NCBI GenBank assembly: GCA_038244055.1 | Contig: JBBRTW010000001.1 | Span: 6,070-70,069 of the forward strand | DNA length: 64,000 bases | Direction: 5' to 3' | From: DASPKW01 sp038244055 | GTDB lineage: Bacteria; Planctomycetota; Phycisphaerae; Tepidisphaerales; Tepidisphaeraceae | Shown here: positions 51,639 through 60,599 of the stretch, in pieces | How positions within the stretch are numbered: position 1 is the first letter of the stretch | Layout of the letters: each line of letters opens with the position of its first letter | Translations under genes and position numbers: made by a program | Notes under the pieces: model-generated | What the model was told of the DNA's origin: nothing | Database searches by the model: none | The model's input: the letters and a program-made list of their open reading frames with translations, nothing else

Positions 51639-54296
51639 ATGGATCGAGCAACACTGGTCTGCGGGGCGATCGGGATCGTATTCTTTTTGGCGGGAACTCA
51701 CCGGCTCTCCGGAGCGGAGCCCGCCGGTCCGGCGCTTAACGTGGCGGCGGCGGCGACCGCCTCGACATCGTTCGTTTCGGGCCACGAAACAATCGACGCC
51801 CTCAACGATGGCAACGCGCCCCGGGATTCCAACGACAAAAGTCACGGCGCGTATGGCAACTGGCCGCAGACCGGCAGGCAGTGGGTGCAGTACGATTGGC
51901 CGCAGGCGATCAGCACCAATCGTGTCGCGGTCTACTGGTTCGATGACAATCAGGGCGTGCGGCTGCCCAAATCCTGCACGCTGAGCTACTGGGACGGAAA
52001 ACAGTTCATCCCCGTGGCCAATTCCCGGGGCCTGGGCCTGGAAAAGAACAAGTTCAACACCACCACGTTCGACTCGATCGCCACGATGCGCCTCCGGCTG
52101 GAGATGGACGGCAGTCAGAAGTTCTCCACGGGTATCCTGGAATGGCGCGTGTACGATGATGGCAAGTCGCCCAATTTCCCGCCGGTGGCGGTGGCCGGGG
52201 CGGACCGCGTGGCCATCCTGCCGGCCAAGACGCATCTGGCCGGGCGGATCAGGGATGATGGCAAGCCCCAGGGGAAGCTATCGAGCGTCTGGAGCAAGGA
52301 ATCGGGCCCCGGCGAAGTGAAGTTCGACGATGCGAACGCGCTGGCGACGACGGCCGAGTTCTCTGCGGCGGGACAGTATGTGCTCAAGCTGTCCGCCAGC
52401 GATGGACAGTTGAGCGCTTCCGACACGCTCAAGGTCAGCGTGGAGAATGCTCCACCGGCTCGCCCTCTGCAAATCATTCCAACGCGGAACTATTCGATCG
52501 AAAGTCCCTTCTGGCGGCAGCGCGCTAAGATGCTCATCGTTAACTGGATTCCATATTGTTACGATAAATGCTCCGACCCGGCCACCAAAGAAGGTGGAAT
52601 CGACAACATCATCGAAGCCGGCAACAAACTCGCCGGAAAACCATTCAAGCCGCACCATGGGTATGTCTTCGCCAATGCCTGGGTGGTGAACACGCTTGAG
52701 GCGATGTGCGTGGGGATGATGGTCGATCCTCAGGGAGATGCCGACATCATCGCCGCCCAGAAGCGCATCCGCGATGGAATCGAAGACTGGATTCCCAAGC
52801 TTCTCGCGGCCCAGGAGCCCGATGGCTATTTCCAGTCCGCCTACACCCTCAGCGGGCGTCAGCGGTGGACCAACAAACACGATCATGAGGGATACATCGC
52901 GGGTTATTTCATCGAGTCCGCCATTGCCCATCACGAGATGACCGGCCGCAAGGATACGCGCCTGTACAACGCCGCAAAAAAGATGGCCGACTGCTGGTGG
53001 GACCACATCGGCCCCGCCCCCAAGCGCGCCTGGTACGAAGGGCATCAGGAGCTCGAACTGGCGCTGGTGCGCCTGGCGCGGCATGTCGAGGAGATCGACG
53101 GCCCGGGCAGGGGGCGCAAGTATGTGGAACTGGCCAGATTCCTGATGGACTCCCGCCGAGATGGCGCCGAGTACGACCAGAGCCACGCGCCGGCGACACA
53201 GCAGTATGAGGCCGTGGGGCATGCGGTGCGGGCGGTCTACTCGTACACCGGCATGGCCGACATCGCCATGGAAACCGGGGACATCGATTACCACAGCGCC
53301 ATCAGAAGCATCTGGAACAATCTGATTAACAAGAAATATTATGTGACCGGCGGCGTGGGCAGCGGCGAGACGGCCGAGGGATTTGGAAAGAACTATTCGC
53401 TCCCGCAGAATGCATACAACGAATCGTGTTCCGGATGCGGCGAAGTCTTCTTCCAGCACCGGATGAACCTGATCCACCACGACGCCAGATACGCGGACCT
53501 CGTCGAGGAAACGCTCTACAACGCGATCCTGGGAAGCGTCGATCTGGAGGCCAAGCACTTTACTTATACCAATCCCCTGGATCAGGGCCATGCTCGCTAT
53601 CTGTGGCACGTTTGCCCCTGCTGCGTCGGGAACATTCCGCGCACGCTGCTTTCGCTGCCGACCTGGATGTATGCGCGCGACGAGGATGGACTGTACGTCA
53701 ACCTTTTCATCGGCAGCACCGTGGACGTCGGCAGCGTCGCCGGCACGCCGGTGAAAATGATCCAGCAGACCGATTATCCCTGGAGCGGCAAGGTCGCAAT
53801 CACGGTGAGGCCGGCTGAGGAAAAGCGCTTTGCCATTCGCATCCGCGTGCCGGACCGCAGCGTGAGCGAACTTTATTCCAGCGCGCCCGATTCCAATGGC
53901 ATCGCATCGCTCGCGGTCAATGGCGAGCTCGTCGCGCCGGTCATCGAGAAGGGCTACGCCGTCATCGCGCGCAACTGGAAGCCCGGCGACAAGATCGATC
54001 TGGAATTGCCGATGAAGGTGCAGCGCGTCAAGGCCATCGACAAAGTGGCCTCGTGCGCCGGGAAGGTCGCATTGCGCGTCGGCCCGCTGATCTACAGCCT
54101 GGAATCCGCTGATCAGAAGCTCGACAAGCCGCTGGTGCCCGAAAGCATGCTGACCGCGGAGTGGAGGCCGGACTTGCTGGGCGGCGTGATGGTGATCAAG
54201 GGCGCCTTCGCCGATGGCTCGCCCATGCTGGCGATCCCCAACTATGCCCGCAACAACCGCGGAGGAAAGTCGATGGTATGGGTGCGGGATCGATAG
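51639..54296 (+). CDS. Secreted GH127-type beta-L-arabinofuranosidase-like protein
   Basis: An 885-residue protein from ATG 51639 (AGGAGCC eight bases upstream), with a signal peptide (ATLVCGAIGIVFFLAG...SGAEP). Residues about 30-170 resemble an F5/8-type carbohydrate-binding domain, about 180-270 a PKD/Ig-like domain, and the rest GH127/DUF1680: SPFWRQRAKML, WTNKHDHEGYIAGYFIESAIAHHEMTG, NESCSGCGEVFFQHRM and CPCCVGNIPR, the cysteines and Glu that bind zinc in this family. It probably cleaves arabinose from plant or algal glycans in the periplasm. Confidence 0.9.
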   Translation: MDRATLVCGAIGIVFFLAGTHRLSGAEPAGPALNVAAAATASTSFVSGHETIDALNDGNAPRDSNDKSHGAYGNWPQTGRQWVQYDWPQAISTNRVAVYWFDDNQGVRLPKSCTLSYWDGKQFIPVANSRGLGLEKNKFNTTTFDSIATMRLRLEMDGSQKFSTGILEWRVYDDGKSPNFPPVAVAGADRVAILPAKTHLAGRIRDDGKPQGKLSSVWSKESGPGEVKFDDANALATTAEFSAAGQYVLKLSASDGQLSASDTLKVSVENAPPARPLQIIPTRNYSIESPFWRQRAKMLIVNWIPYCYDKCSDPATKEGGIDNIIEAGNKLAGKPFKPHHGYVFANAWVVNTLEAMCVGMMVDPQGDADIIAAQKRIRDGIEDWIPKLLAAQEPDGYFQSAYTLSGRQRWTNKHDHEGYIAGYFIESAIAHHEMTGRKDTRLYNAAKKMADCWWDHIGPAPKRAWYEGHQELELALVRLARHVEEIDGPGRGRKYVELARFLMDSRRDGAEYDQSHAPATQQYEAVGHAVRAVYSYTGMADIAMETGDIDYHSAIRSIWNNLINKKYYVTGGVGSGETAEGFGKNYSLPQNAYNESCSGCGEVFFQHRMNLIHHDARYADLVEETLYNAILGSVDLEAKHFTYTNPLDQGHARYLWHVCPCCVGNIPRTLLSLPTWMYARDEDGLYVNLFIGSTVDVGSVAGTPVKMIQQTDYPWSGKVAITVRPAEEKRFAIRIRVPDRSVSELYSSAPDSNGIASLAVNGELVAPVIEKGYAVIARNWKPGDKIDLELPMKVQRVKAIDKVASCAGKVALRVGPLIYSLESADQKLDKPLVPESMLTAEWRPDLLGGVMVIKGAFADGSPMLAIPNYARNNRGGKSMVWVRDR

Positions 54297-54357
54297 GGCC
54301 CGGCCCGACTCCGCGCCCAGTCCCGCTCTCTGGCGATGGCGGCGGCTGTCACCTCGA

Positions 54358-55362
54358 TCAGCGAATTTGATGTTGGGAAAAGAACTCCCAGATCAGATCG
54401 TTCGCCACGATGTTCTTCGTGGATTTGCCGATGAACTTCACGGGCGGCGCCTGGCCGGGCCAGGTATGCCCGCCGCCTTCGATTTCATAAAGCACCACGT
54501 CCGCCCCATTCTTGCCCGCCCCGTAGATCTTCCGCGTGACCCGCGTGCCGTCCGCTACGATCTCGGGCAACTCCGTCACCTGCGGCTTGGCATCGCACCC
54601 GTTGAGCCCAACCCACAGTCCGATGGTCTGCTCCACCGATTGGAAGCGCAGGAACTTGGGCGTTTGAGCCGGTGGGCCACGAAAAGGGACGATCGTGTCG
54701 GCCGTGCCGTGGAAACAAAGTACCGCCACCGGCCGCTTGGGATGCAGCCCCTCTTTGGCCATCGGCATGGCCATCGTTCCGGCCACCGGCGCGATGGCGG
54801 CGATACGGTCGGACAACTCCGCCCCCAGCCGCTGACACATCATCGCGCCATTGGACATCCCGGTCGCGAAAACCCGCTTGGCATCAACGTTCACCACCGT
54901 CTTGAGATCGTCCAGCATTTTGGCCGTGAACTCGACATCATCCACCGGCCCGGGCGGGTCCTGCCCGGGCTTTCCCGGCGTTCCCCAGGCATTAAAGAAC
55001 AGCGCGGCGTCGCCGAAGCCCGTGCCGTTGGGATAGATCGCGATAAACCCGGCCTCATCGGATTTGGCGTTCATCCCGCAGAACGTGGTCATCATCGCCG
55101 CGTTCATCCAGGCCCCGTGAAAAACCAGGACAATCGGCGTGGGTTTGGCCCGATCGTATTGGGGCGGGATGTGAATCAGGTACGAACGCGGGAGATGATC
55201 CTGTTCCAGGCGGCGGAGATGATCGCCCGGAGCAAGCAGTTCAGGGCGCGCGGGCCGGGTGGGGATGGGACGGGTCGCGGGAGAGGCGGCGAAAGCGGGA
55301 GATACCCAGGCGATGGCCACCATGCCCAGCCACAGGCACGCGTGAAACGGTAGAGTTTTCAT
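54358..55362 (-). CDS. Secreted PHB-depolymerase/LpqC-like esterase
   Basis: A 334-residue alpha/beta hydrolase with a signal peptide (LPFHACLWLGMVAIAWVSPAFAAS). The nucleophile Ser is in GMSNGAMM, the oxyanion region is LVFHGAWMN, and an Asp in FHGTADTIVPF and a His in GGGHTWPG complete the triad. Such enzymes cleave short polyesters, ferulate or acetyl esters. A GTG start at 55374 is the alternative. Confidence 0.88.
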   Translation of the reverse strand: MKTLPFHACLWLGMVAIAWVSPAFAASPATRPIPTRPARPELLAPGDHLRRLEQDHLPRSYLIHIPPQYDRAKPTPIVLVFHGAWMNAAMMTTFCGMNAKSDEAGFIAIYPNGTGFGDAALFFNAWGTPGKPGQDPPGPVDDVEFTAKMLDDLKTVVNVDAKRVFATGMSNGAMMCQRLGAELSDRIAAIAPVAGTMAMPMAKEGLHPKRPVAVLCFHGTADTIVPFRGPPAQTPKFLRFQSVEQTIGLWVGLNGCDAKPQVTELPEIVADGTRVTRKIYGAGKNGADVVLYEIEGGGHTWPGQAPPVKFIGKSTKNIVANDLIWEFFSQHQIR

Positions 55363-55708
55363 CGTGTGATTCACCGTCAGCCTTAATTCTCGGCCGTCCC
55401 TATGCGCCGGCGTTGCGACCGGGTACAGGTTGCCGAGAGTACACTAAAACCCCATCTCCCGCCTCGTTTGGATCAACTGCCGCTGGATGTGAACACGCAG
55501 GGAATTTCGCCAAGGCAACCGGCACCGATGCCGCAATTTCCCTGCCCGATGAGACCAATCCAGCGCGAATGCTTGTGCCAACGCTTCGCCACAGCATCGG
55601 TTGAGATTACCGGCGAGCCCAATCTACATAGCCTGCGGCAGGGTTGACCGCCGGGCCGATGGTGAGGAAAACACTGTAAAACAAGGGGAAAATGATCAAT
55701 TGGCAGGG
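55363..55708. other. Intergenic region before the accessory island
   Basis: About 345 bp without a convincing gene or tandem repeat. It precedes the tRNA-like att remnant. Confidence 0.4.
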
Positions 55709-55957
55709 ATGGGCAGGACTGAGGAAACAAAGCGGGCGAAGGGGGTCGAACCCTCGACAAACCCGCTGGATTCTGCTGGAAAAGTGACTGCTTTTGACCT
55801 GGGTGGCGTGAAAGCGGCACTCGGAGAATTGGCGGAGTGCCCAATTGACCCCGACTTGACCGACGTGGCGAACGCCTGGCCGACACTGCCGGCCGCGCTC
55901 CGGGCGGGCATCGTGGCGATGGTGAATGCATCGGCCAGCAACGGGGTCAAGCCATGA
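55709..55957 (+). CDS. Small ORF at the island boundary
   Basis: An 82-residue frame from ATG 55709 whose stop overlaps the next start by four bases (ATGA), which argues for translation. The N-terminal part is encoded by the tRNA-Gly remnant (RAKGVEPSTN) and the C-terminal part is a helix pattern DLTDVANAWPTLPAALRAGIVAMV. That pattern is reminiscent of the tails of integrases and of short ORFs beside integrases. Function unknown. Confidence 0.5.
   Translation: MGRTEETKRAKGVEPSTNPLDSAGKVTAFDLGGVKAALGELAECPIDPDLTDVANAWPTLPAALRAGIVAMVNASASNGVKP
55731..55755 (-). other. tRNA-Gly 3'-end remnant, likely attachment-site scar
   Basis: Minus strand: T-stem GAGGG, loop TTCGACC, CCCTT, then acceptor CGCCCGC and discriminator T. 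All five T-stem pairs form, and the stretch differs at only two positions from the 3' end of the familiar bacterial tRNA-Gly(CCC). The 5' half of a tRNA is absent. tRNA 3' ends are classic integrase targets. Confidence 0.75.
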
Positions 55958-56502
55958 GTAAAGCATCAAGCCGGGGTAACGTCTTTTCAGCAGGCCATGC
56001 GCCGCCTCCAGCCTTGTTCGATATCAAGCTCCTGGCGTTCATCCAGAAGCGCGGCGGGCGCGTCAGCGTTCGGGAGCTTTCCCGGAGCCTGGCTACCTGC
56101 CGCCATGCCGCAGATGCCCGAAGCCGTCTGGAGGCCCTGGTGGACGCCGGCATCGGCAACTGGACCTATCTCCGTCCTGGCGCCAAAGGCGGACGGCCGG
56201 CTCGGCTGTTCATCCTGACGATTGGGCCTGGTGCGGTCGAGCCGCTGGTCATGGCGGCCAGGCAGGCATCGACGGTGCGGGGTAGCGCATACACTCGACT
56301 GATTGCCCGCGACACGGTGCGATTCTTGAACCGCTTCGGCTGCGTGCCCTGCCGGCAAATCTCCGAGGCGCTCTCCCAAGTAACTCGCGCCTTGGACAAA
56401 GTTTCGCTCGACGACTTCCCCGCCCCCATGTTTCGCCGAACCATCCGGATGACCGCCCGAGGAAGTTTCAGCGTTGAATGGGTCAATGTGAGCCCATGGT
56501 AA
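55954..56502 (+). CDS. Winged-helix-like protein of unknown function
   Basis: A 182-residue protein. Residues about 22-90 fit a winged helix: LFDIKLLAFIQKRGGRVSVRELSRSL, SRLEALVDAGIG, then a basic wing GAKGGRPARLFIL. The C-terminal half is basic, with a second helical block (YTRLIARDTVRFLNRFG...). Translationally coupled to the preceding small ORF. No family recognised; a DNA-binding regulator of the island is a reasonable guess. Confidence 0.6.
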   Translation: MSKASSRGNVFSAGHAPPPALFDIKLLAFIQKRGGRVSVRELSRSLATCRHAADARSRLEALVDAGIGNWTYLRPGAKGGRPARLFILTIGPGAVEPLVMAARQASTVRGSAYTRLIARDTVRFLNRFGCVPCRQISEALSQVTRALDKVSLDDFPAPMFRRTIRMTARGSFSVEWVNVSPW

Positions 56503-56888
56503 CCATGTCGGGGAGTTACTGTTTCCGTGAGCGATTTCGACTTCGGATTGCGACACAACCACGGGCGGAGCGGGCTGGATGCCGAGTTGTGGCGGAAATG
56601 CGCAAACAGGCCCCGCCGCCTGTTTGCGTTTCATCTCACGCGCATCCGAGGACCCGCGCCCGATTCATTGCCCTAAGCGATCAACTCGCCCTCAATGATA
56701 ATTCACGCCGGCGCGGCCGATCCGGCATGGAAATCGTCATCCTGCGCATATTGAAAAACGTGTTAGTCTATATCGGCCATTGACTTACATGAGATGAAGT
56801 ATGCGCCGAATGCGCTGTCTTGTGTCGCATGGGTATGGCGGACGATAATCCATCCATCAATTCGAAACACTTCTCGAAGGGAAGAGCG
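56503..56888. other. Intergenic region with a terminator, before the NERD gene
   Basis: Contains the hairpin at 56601-56630. No gene or other repeat was seen in the rest; the promoter of the NERD gene presumably lies in 56700-56850. Confidence 0.4.
56601..56630 (+). terminator. Hairpin terminator
   Basis: CGCAAACAGGC (56601-56611) pairs with GCCTGTTTGCG (56618-56628) over 6 nt, followed by TTTC. It probably ends the winged-helix gene transcript. Confidence 0.75.
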
Positions 56889-57665
56889 ATGCCCAGCACA
56901 CCCGCCGCCAAACGTTCACCGATTAAACAACCTTCGCGTCCGCAGGCCGGCGAAAGTTTGATGCACCAGCGCAATATGCGGTTGCTGGACATCGCCTATT
57001 TCGTCTTCCTCCCCGCGATCTTCATCATGCTCGCGGCTTTTGAGTGGCTCCGATACTGGTTCCGGGTCCCGGTTTCGCCCTGGATTCTCACCATCACGGC
57101 GTTGGTCGTCGCCACCTACTCTGCAATCCGGGGCCGAAGGATCTGGCGCGGTTTGGCCGCGCTGGAGCTCGGCCTTCGCGGCGAACGAACCGTGGGCCAG
57201 CGTTTGGAGGAGTTGCGGGCAATGGGCTATCACGTCTTCCACGACCTGTGCGAGGACGCCTGGAATATCGACCATGTGCTGGTCGGCCCCGGCGGCGTCT
57301 TCGCGGTGGAAACCAAGACGATTTCCAAGCCTAATGACCATGATGCCAAGGTGACCCACGACGGCGAAAAGCTCCTGGTTGATGGCTTTGAGCTCGACCG
57401 CGATCCACTCAAGCAGGCGACGGCGGCCGCCCGCCATGTGCAGAAGGTTCTGCGAGAGCAGACGGGCCAGGATGTGAAGGTCCAAGCCGTGGTGGTATTC
57501 CCCGGATGGTTTGTCGAAGGAACTTCACGCAGCGCGGATGTGTATGTTTCCAATGACAACTATCTGATGAAGCGATTCGAAAACGAGGGCGGTCGCCAGG
57601 TCCTCGACCCGCGCGACGTGGATCTTTACGCGGCGGGAATCGATCGGTATCAGCGACGTACGTGA
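56889..57665 (+). CDS. NERD-domain membrane protein
   Basis: A 258-residue protein, ATG 56889 with GAAGGGAAGAG upstream. Two transmembrane helices (about 34-53 and 62-80) precede a nuclease-related (NERD) domain from about residue 95: GERTVGQRLEEL, then NIDHVLVGPGGVFAVETK with D128, E141 and K143 in catalytic-type positions. NERD is a PD-(D/E)XK-like fold. Membrane-anchored NERD proteins are widespread in mobile and defence contexts. Confidence 0.88.
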   Translation: MPSTPAAKRSPIKQPSRPQAGESLMHQRNMRLLDIAYFVFLPAIFIMLAAFEWLRYWFRVPVSPWILTITALVVATYSAIRGRRIWRGLAALELGLRGERTVGQRLEELRAMGYHVFHDLCEDAWNIDHVLVGPGGVFAVETKTISKPNDHDAKVTHDGEKLLVDGFELDRDPLKQATAAARHVQKVLREQTGQDVKVQAVVVFPGWFVEGTSRSADVYVSNDNYLMKRFENEGGRQVLDPRDVDLYAAGIDRYQRRT

Positions 57666-57676
57666 TGGGCAGAGCG

Positions 57677-58318
57677 CTATCCCAAGGGTTTGAATAGCAG
57701 TTCCGTACCGATGGTCTTGATCAGCTCATTGAGGTAGGAGTCGATGTATTGCAGGCATTGCGCCTGATCGGTCGAGCCGACTTCCGAAAAGACCACCCGT
57801 AAAGTCGTGTGTTTATCGCGGACTGCGGCGAACGCCGCGGCGGTTGCCTGCACGCCATCTGCGGTCACTAGGAGGCGCAATACTGCTTCGAGGCAGACGA
57901 TGCGACAGCGCAGCGCATCCCGCACGGCCTGGAGGGTGGGGGCCGCCGCCAACGCCCGCATCGCGCGTTTGTCGCCCGAGGCTATGTAATAGGCGGGGTT
58001 CTCGGCCGCCAGTGCCAGGAGCAGGGCCTCGCCTTCATCAATCGCTTCGACTTCGTTAAGGAGTTGGAAGAGCGCATCGTCGGCGGGACGGTCAATCAGG
58101 GGCGCAATGCCGTTGCACTCGGCGACCGCCTTTCGTCGCACGGCATCGCTATAGTTCTTCTTAAAAGCCTTCCCCCGGTCGAGCTGGTGCGGCAGCGCCT
58201 CCAGCCGGCGAATGTTCCCGTCCTCCACCCCCAGCAGCGCGGCGACGCGTCCGATCAACCCGGCCGAGGCCAGGAGGATGAAGATATCGGAGTCAATGAT
58301 GAGCAGCCGGTCTGCCAT
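57677..58318 (-). CDS. PIN-like nuclease protein
   Basis: A 213-residue protein. LLIIDSDIFILLASAG (D9, D11), IDEGEALLLALAAE and YIASGDKRAMRAL carry the acidic residues of a PIN fold. It starts 13 bp downstream of the ImmA/IrrE stop, suggesting a two-gene toxin-antitoxin-like unit; zinc-peptidase plus PIN-like pairs are known from predicted toxin-antitoxin loci. C-terminal about 60 residues are helical. Confidence 0.72.
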   Translation of the reverse strand: MADRLLIIDSDIFILLASAGLIGRVAALLGVEDGNIRRLEALPHQLDRGKAFKKNYSDAVRRKAVAECNGIAPLIDRPADDALFQLLNEVEAIDEGEALLLALAAENPAYYIASGDKRAMRALAAAPTLQAVRDALRCRIVCLEAVLRLLVTADGVQATAAAFAAVRDKHTTLRVVFSEVGSTDQAQCLQYIDSYLNELIKTIGTELLFKPLG

Positions 58319-58330
58319 CCCCGTCCTTTC

Positions 58331-59371
58331 TCAATCACAGGAATCGCCAATGGATAGACACGAGAGGAACCGGGCGGACGACTCGGGAAGGTCACCCATG
58401 TCGACGTGCCGCTTCAAATGCTCGGCGATGATGGCATGGGCGCCGGCATCTTCTCCCAGCGTCTGGAGCGCCAACTGACCTGGCCCCCAGCGATTGGCGG
58501 AGCGTGCATAGACTAAGGCGACAGTGCCAGCAGCCACACCATTCTCAGCGCCCCAGCGCTGGGCGGCTTTGGCAAGCTTGGCGGCGGTCAGCCCCCACTC
58601 GGGGCGGAACCCCGGCTTCTCCTGCCCAGTCAAAACCTTATTGGCAAAGGCGTCCGCCTGCTTCTCCTGGGCGTCATCATCAACGCGGTCAATATCGGCA
58701 TCCACGAGGGGTGCTTCGCCCGGATTGACATGTCCCAGGAACAGGTGCCCCATCTCGTGAGCCAGGTGGAAGGCAAGCCACGGCGGACTTTGCTTCACCG
58801 AACCCAGGACAATCACCGGGACATTGCCACAGTAGAGCGCCAAGCCGGCAAACTTCTTTGCCGCCCGGGGAAGGCGCTCGGGAAGAACGTGGAACACGAC
58901 AATTCCGCTCCGCCAGGCGAAGGTCAGAAGCGATGCCAGATCGACGGCTGGTGCATCGGCCAAGATGTGCCCCCGCACCTTTTCCGCCACTACAGACCCG
59001 CCGAAGGGCGCAGGAGCCGTCGTATGCGCGACAACCAGCGCTGCCAGGCGCTGCGCGATGTGGACGGCGGGGCGCAACTCCTCGGCGGGCACGTTTTTAT
59101 GCCGCTTCAGGCGAAAAGAGCCGATTGCGGGCACGGGCAGGGCGCGCTTTGGATCACGCAGTTCGGCGATCTTGAAGCCTAATTGTTTGGCGATCGCGGC
59201 CTCGGCCAGCGCGCGATTGGCGGGCACGGCGGCGAGCTTGTCTTCCCACCAGTCGGGTAGCACGACCCCTTTCAGAAACGCGGCGTCAAAGCCGCGTTCC
59301 TTTAGGCGGTCGTACAGATCCTGCATGGGCTTGGCGTTCTGGATGATGGCTCTCCTTGGCGTGGTAGGCAT
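58331..59371 (-). CDS. ImmA/IrrE-family zinc metallopeptidase
   Basis: A 346-residue protein from ATG 59371. The zinc site is HEMGH (205-209) in FHLAHEMGHLFLGHV, with a downstream Glu in QEKQADAFANKVL. The N-terminal 130 residues are helical and lack a clear HTH signature. ImmA/IrrE peptidases cleave repressors or antitoxins. Followed closely by the PIN-like gene. Confidence 0.88.
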   Translation of the reverse strand: MPTTPRRAIIQNAKPMQDLYDRLKERGFDAAFLKGVVLPDWWEDKLAAVPANRALAEAAIAKQLGFKIAELRDPKRALPVPAIGSFRLKRHKNVPAEELRPAVHIAQRLAALVVAHTTAPAPFGGSVVAEKVRGHILADAPAVDLASLLTFAWRSGIVVFHVLPERLPRAAKKFAGLALYCGNVPVIVLGSVKQSPPWLAFHLAHEMGHLFLGHVNPGEAPLVDADIDRVDDDAQEKQADAFANKVLTGQEKPGFRPEWGLTAAKLAKAAQRWGAENGVAAGTVALVYARSANRWGPGQLALQTLGEDAGAHAIIAEHLKRHVDMGDLPESSARFLSCLSIGDSCD

Positions 59372-59487
59372 GAATTGTAGCATGCCGGCCGCGCCCTCGC
59401 ACATACTGACAGTCGAGGCATCTGATCGGAATTAACCTGAAGTTCCCTGGCTGATCTCCGGGTCGCCGCATGCGGACGCTGGTCCGC

Positions 59488-60582
59488 CTAGCGCCGAGTG
59501 GCCGACGCGAGGCTCTGGACGTAATGCCAAGGACATTCCCGGATTGCCTTCCTCGTCCGGGCTCGGTGCTTGACCCACCACGCCACGAGCGACACTGCGA
59601 TCCCGATTCCTGCCAAGACCGGAGCGAAGACGGTCCCGGCAACTGTGGCAGCGCCCGCAGCCGCCATGGCGGGCGTCGAAATTGCCAGTGCCGACACCCC
59701 CGTCTCAATCCGGGCCTCTCGCAATGCCTTGCGGTGGTCGCGGATCGCCGATTTGATTTCGCCCCGTTTCTGCACAATGAAGTCCTCGATCGCAGCCGGG
59801 TCCTTCAGTTCGGCGCAGCCTACGCCCAACGCCTCGACCGCCTCACGAAAGCGGCGGCGCTCATCGGCCCGTCTTTCTCGGAAATCGAGTATCTGGCGCA
59901 TGGTCAGATTGGCGACTGAATCCGCTGTCGGGAATTCGATCCCCAGCCGCAGCAGGAACGACCGTCTTACCGCCTCGCCGTCACACTCTTCCGGGAGCGC
60001 GTCGGCGTGCAAGAGGTACTCGCCCCCAGGCGCGACACGGGGGACGTCGGTCACCATGGGACAGCCCATTTCCCGCGACATCACGGTGGCGAGGCACGCC
60101 ATGTAGCCCGCGCTGAGGTCGACCGCCATTCTCATCCAGTCACCGCGTTTCTCTGCACGACCGCTCCTCAATAAAAGATCTCGCAGTTCCTCGCTCATTT
60201 TGCTGCTGTACACGTAATCCGCACCCCTCCTATTGGCGAACGTGCCCCACATGGTCGCCGACTGTTCGGATTCCCGATTCGCCCAAGGCAGTACCCGCGC
60301 CTTGAAAAGCTCCGCCGCAGCGACGGCGTAATCCCGGGGATCGCCGGTGAGGAGGCATCCGGCCCCGGCGGCCTGATTCACCTCCTTCGAGTCCCGCACC
60401 TCGAATCTGAGGGCGTTCGGGACGATCCGCCGCACCCGCTCCCAATACAGCAAGCTAGATTTAAGCCAACCAAGGTCTGGTTTGAGATTCGGATAATAAA
60501 GTGCGGTGCCGGCTTCCGTTCTGAACCGCACCGGCGCACTCTCCTCCGCTTCGTCCAATGGTCTTCTCGTCGTCATGGCCAT
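59488..60582 (-). CDS. DUF6236-like membrane-tailed protein
   Basis: A 364-residue protein. The opening ALYYPNLKPDLGWLKSSLLYWERVRRIVP matches DUF6236, a family found near restriction and abortive-infection genes. A helical middle (RQILDFRERRADERRRFREAVEAL) is followed by one or two hydrophobic segments (about 315-345, GAATVAGTVFAPVLAGIGIAVSLVAWWV). It lies 17 bp downstream of the methyltransferase gene, so the two are cotranscribed. Function unknown. Confidence 0.78.
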   Translation of the reverse strand: MAMTTRRPLDEAEESAPVRFRTEAGTALYYPNLKPDLGWLKSSLLYWERVRRIVPNALRFEVRDSKEVNQAAGAGCLLTGDPRDYAVAAAELFKARVLPWANRESEQSATMWGTFANRRGADYVYSSKMSEELRDLLLRSGRAEKRGDWMRMAVDLSAGYMACLATVMSREMGCPMVTDVPRVAPGGEYLLHADALPEECDGEAVRRSFLLRLGIEFPTADSVANLTMRQILDFRERRADERRRFREAVEALGVGCAELKDPAAIEDFIVQKRGEIKSAIRDHRKALREARIETGVSALAISTPAMAAAGAATVAGTVFAPVLAGIGIAVSLVAWWVKHRARTRKAIRECPWHYVQSLASATRR

Positions 60583-60599
60583 TGCTCCTTTCTTTTGGT

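Noticed and set aside
56166..56634. Minus-strand frames opposite the winged-helix-like gene
   Set aside because: No ribosome-binding site or family features; the plus-strand gene is translationally coupled to its neighbour.
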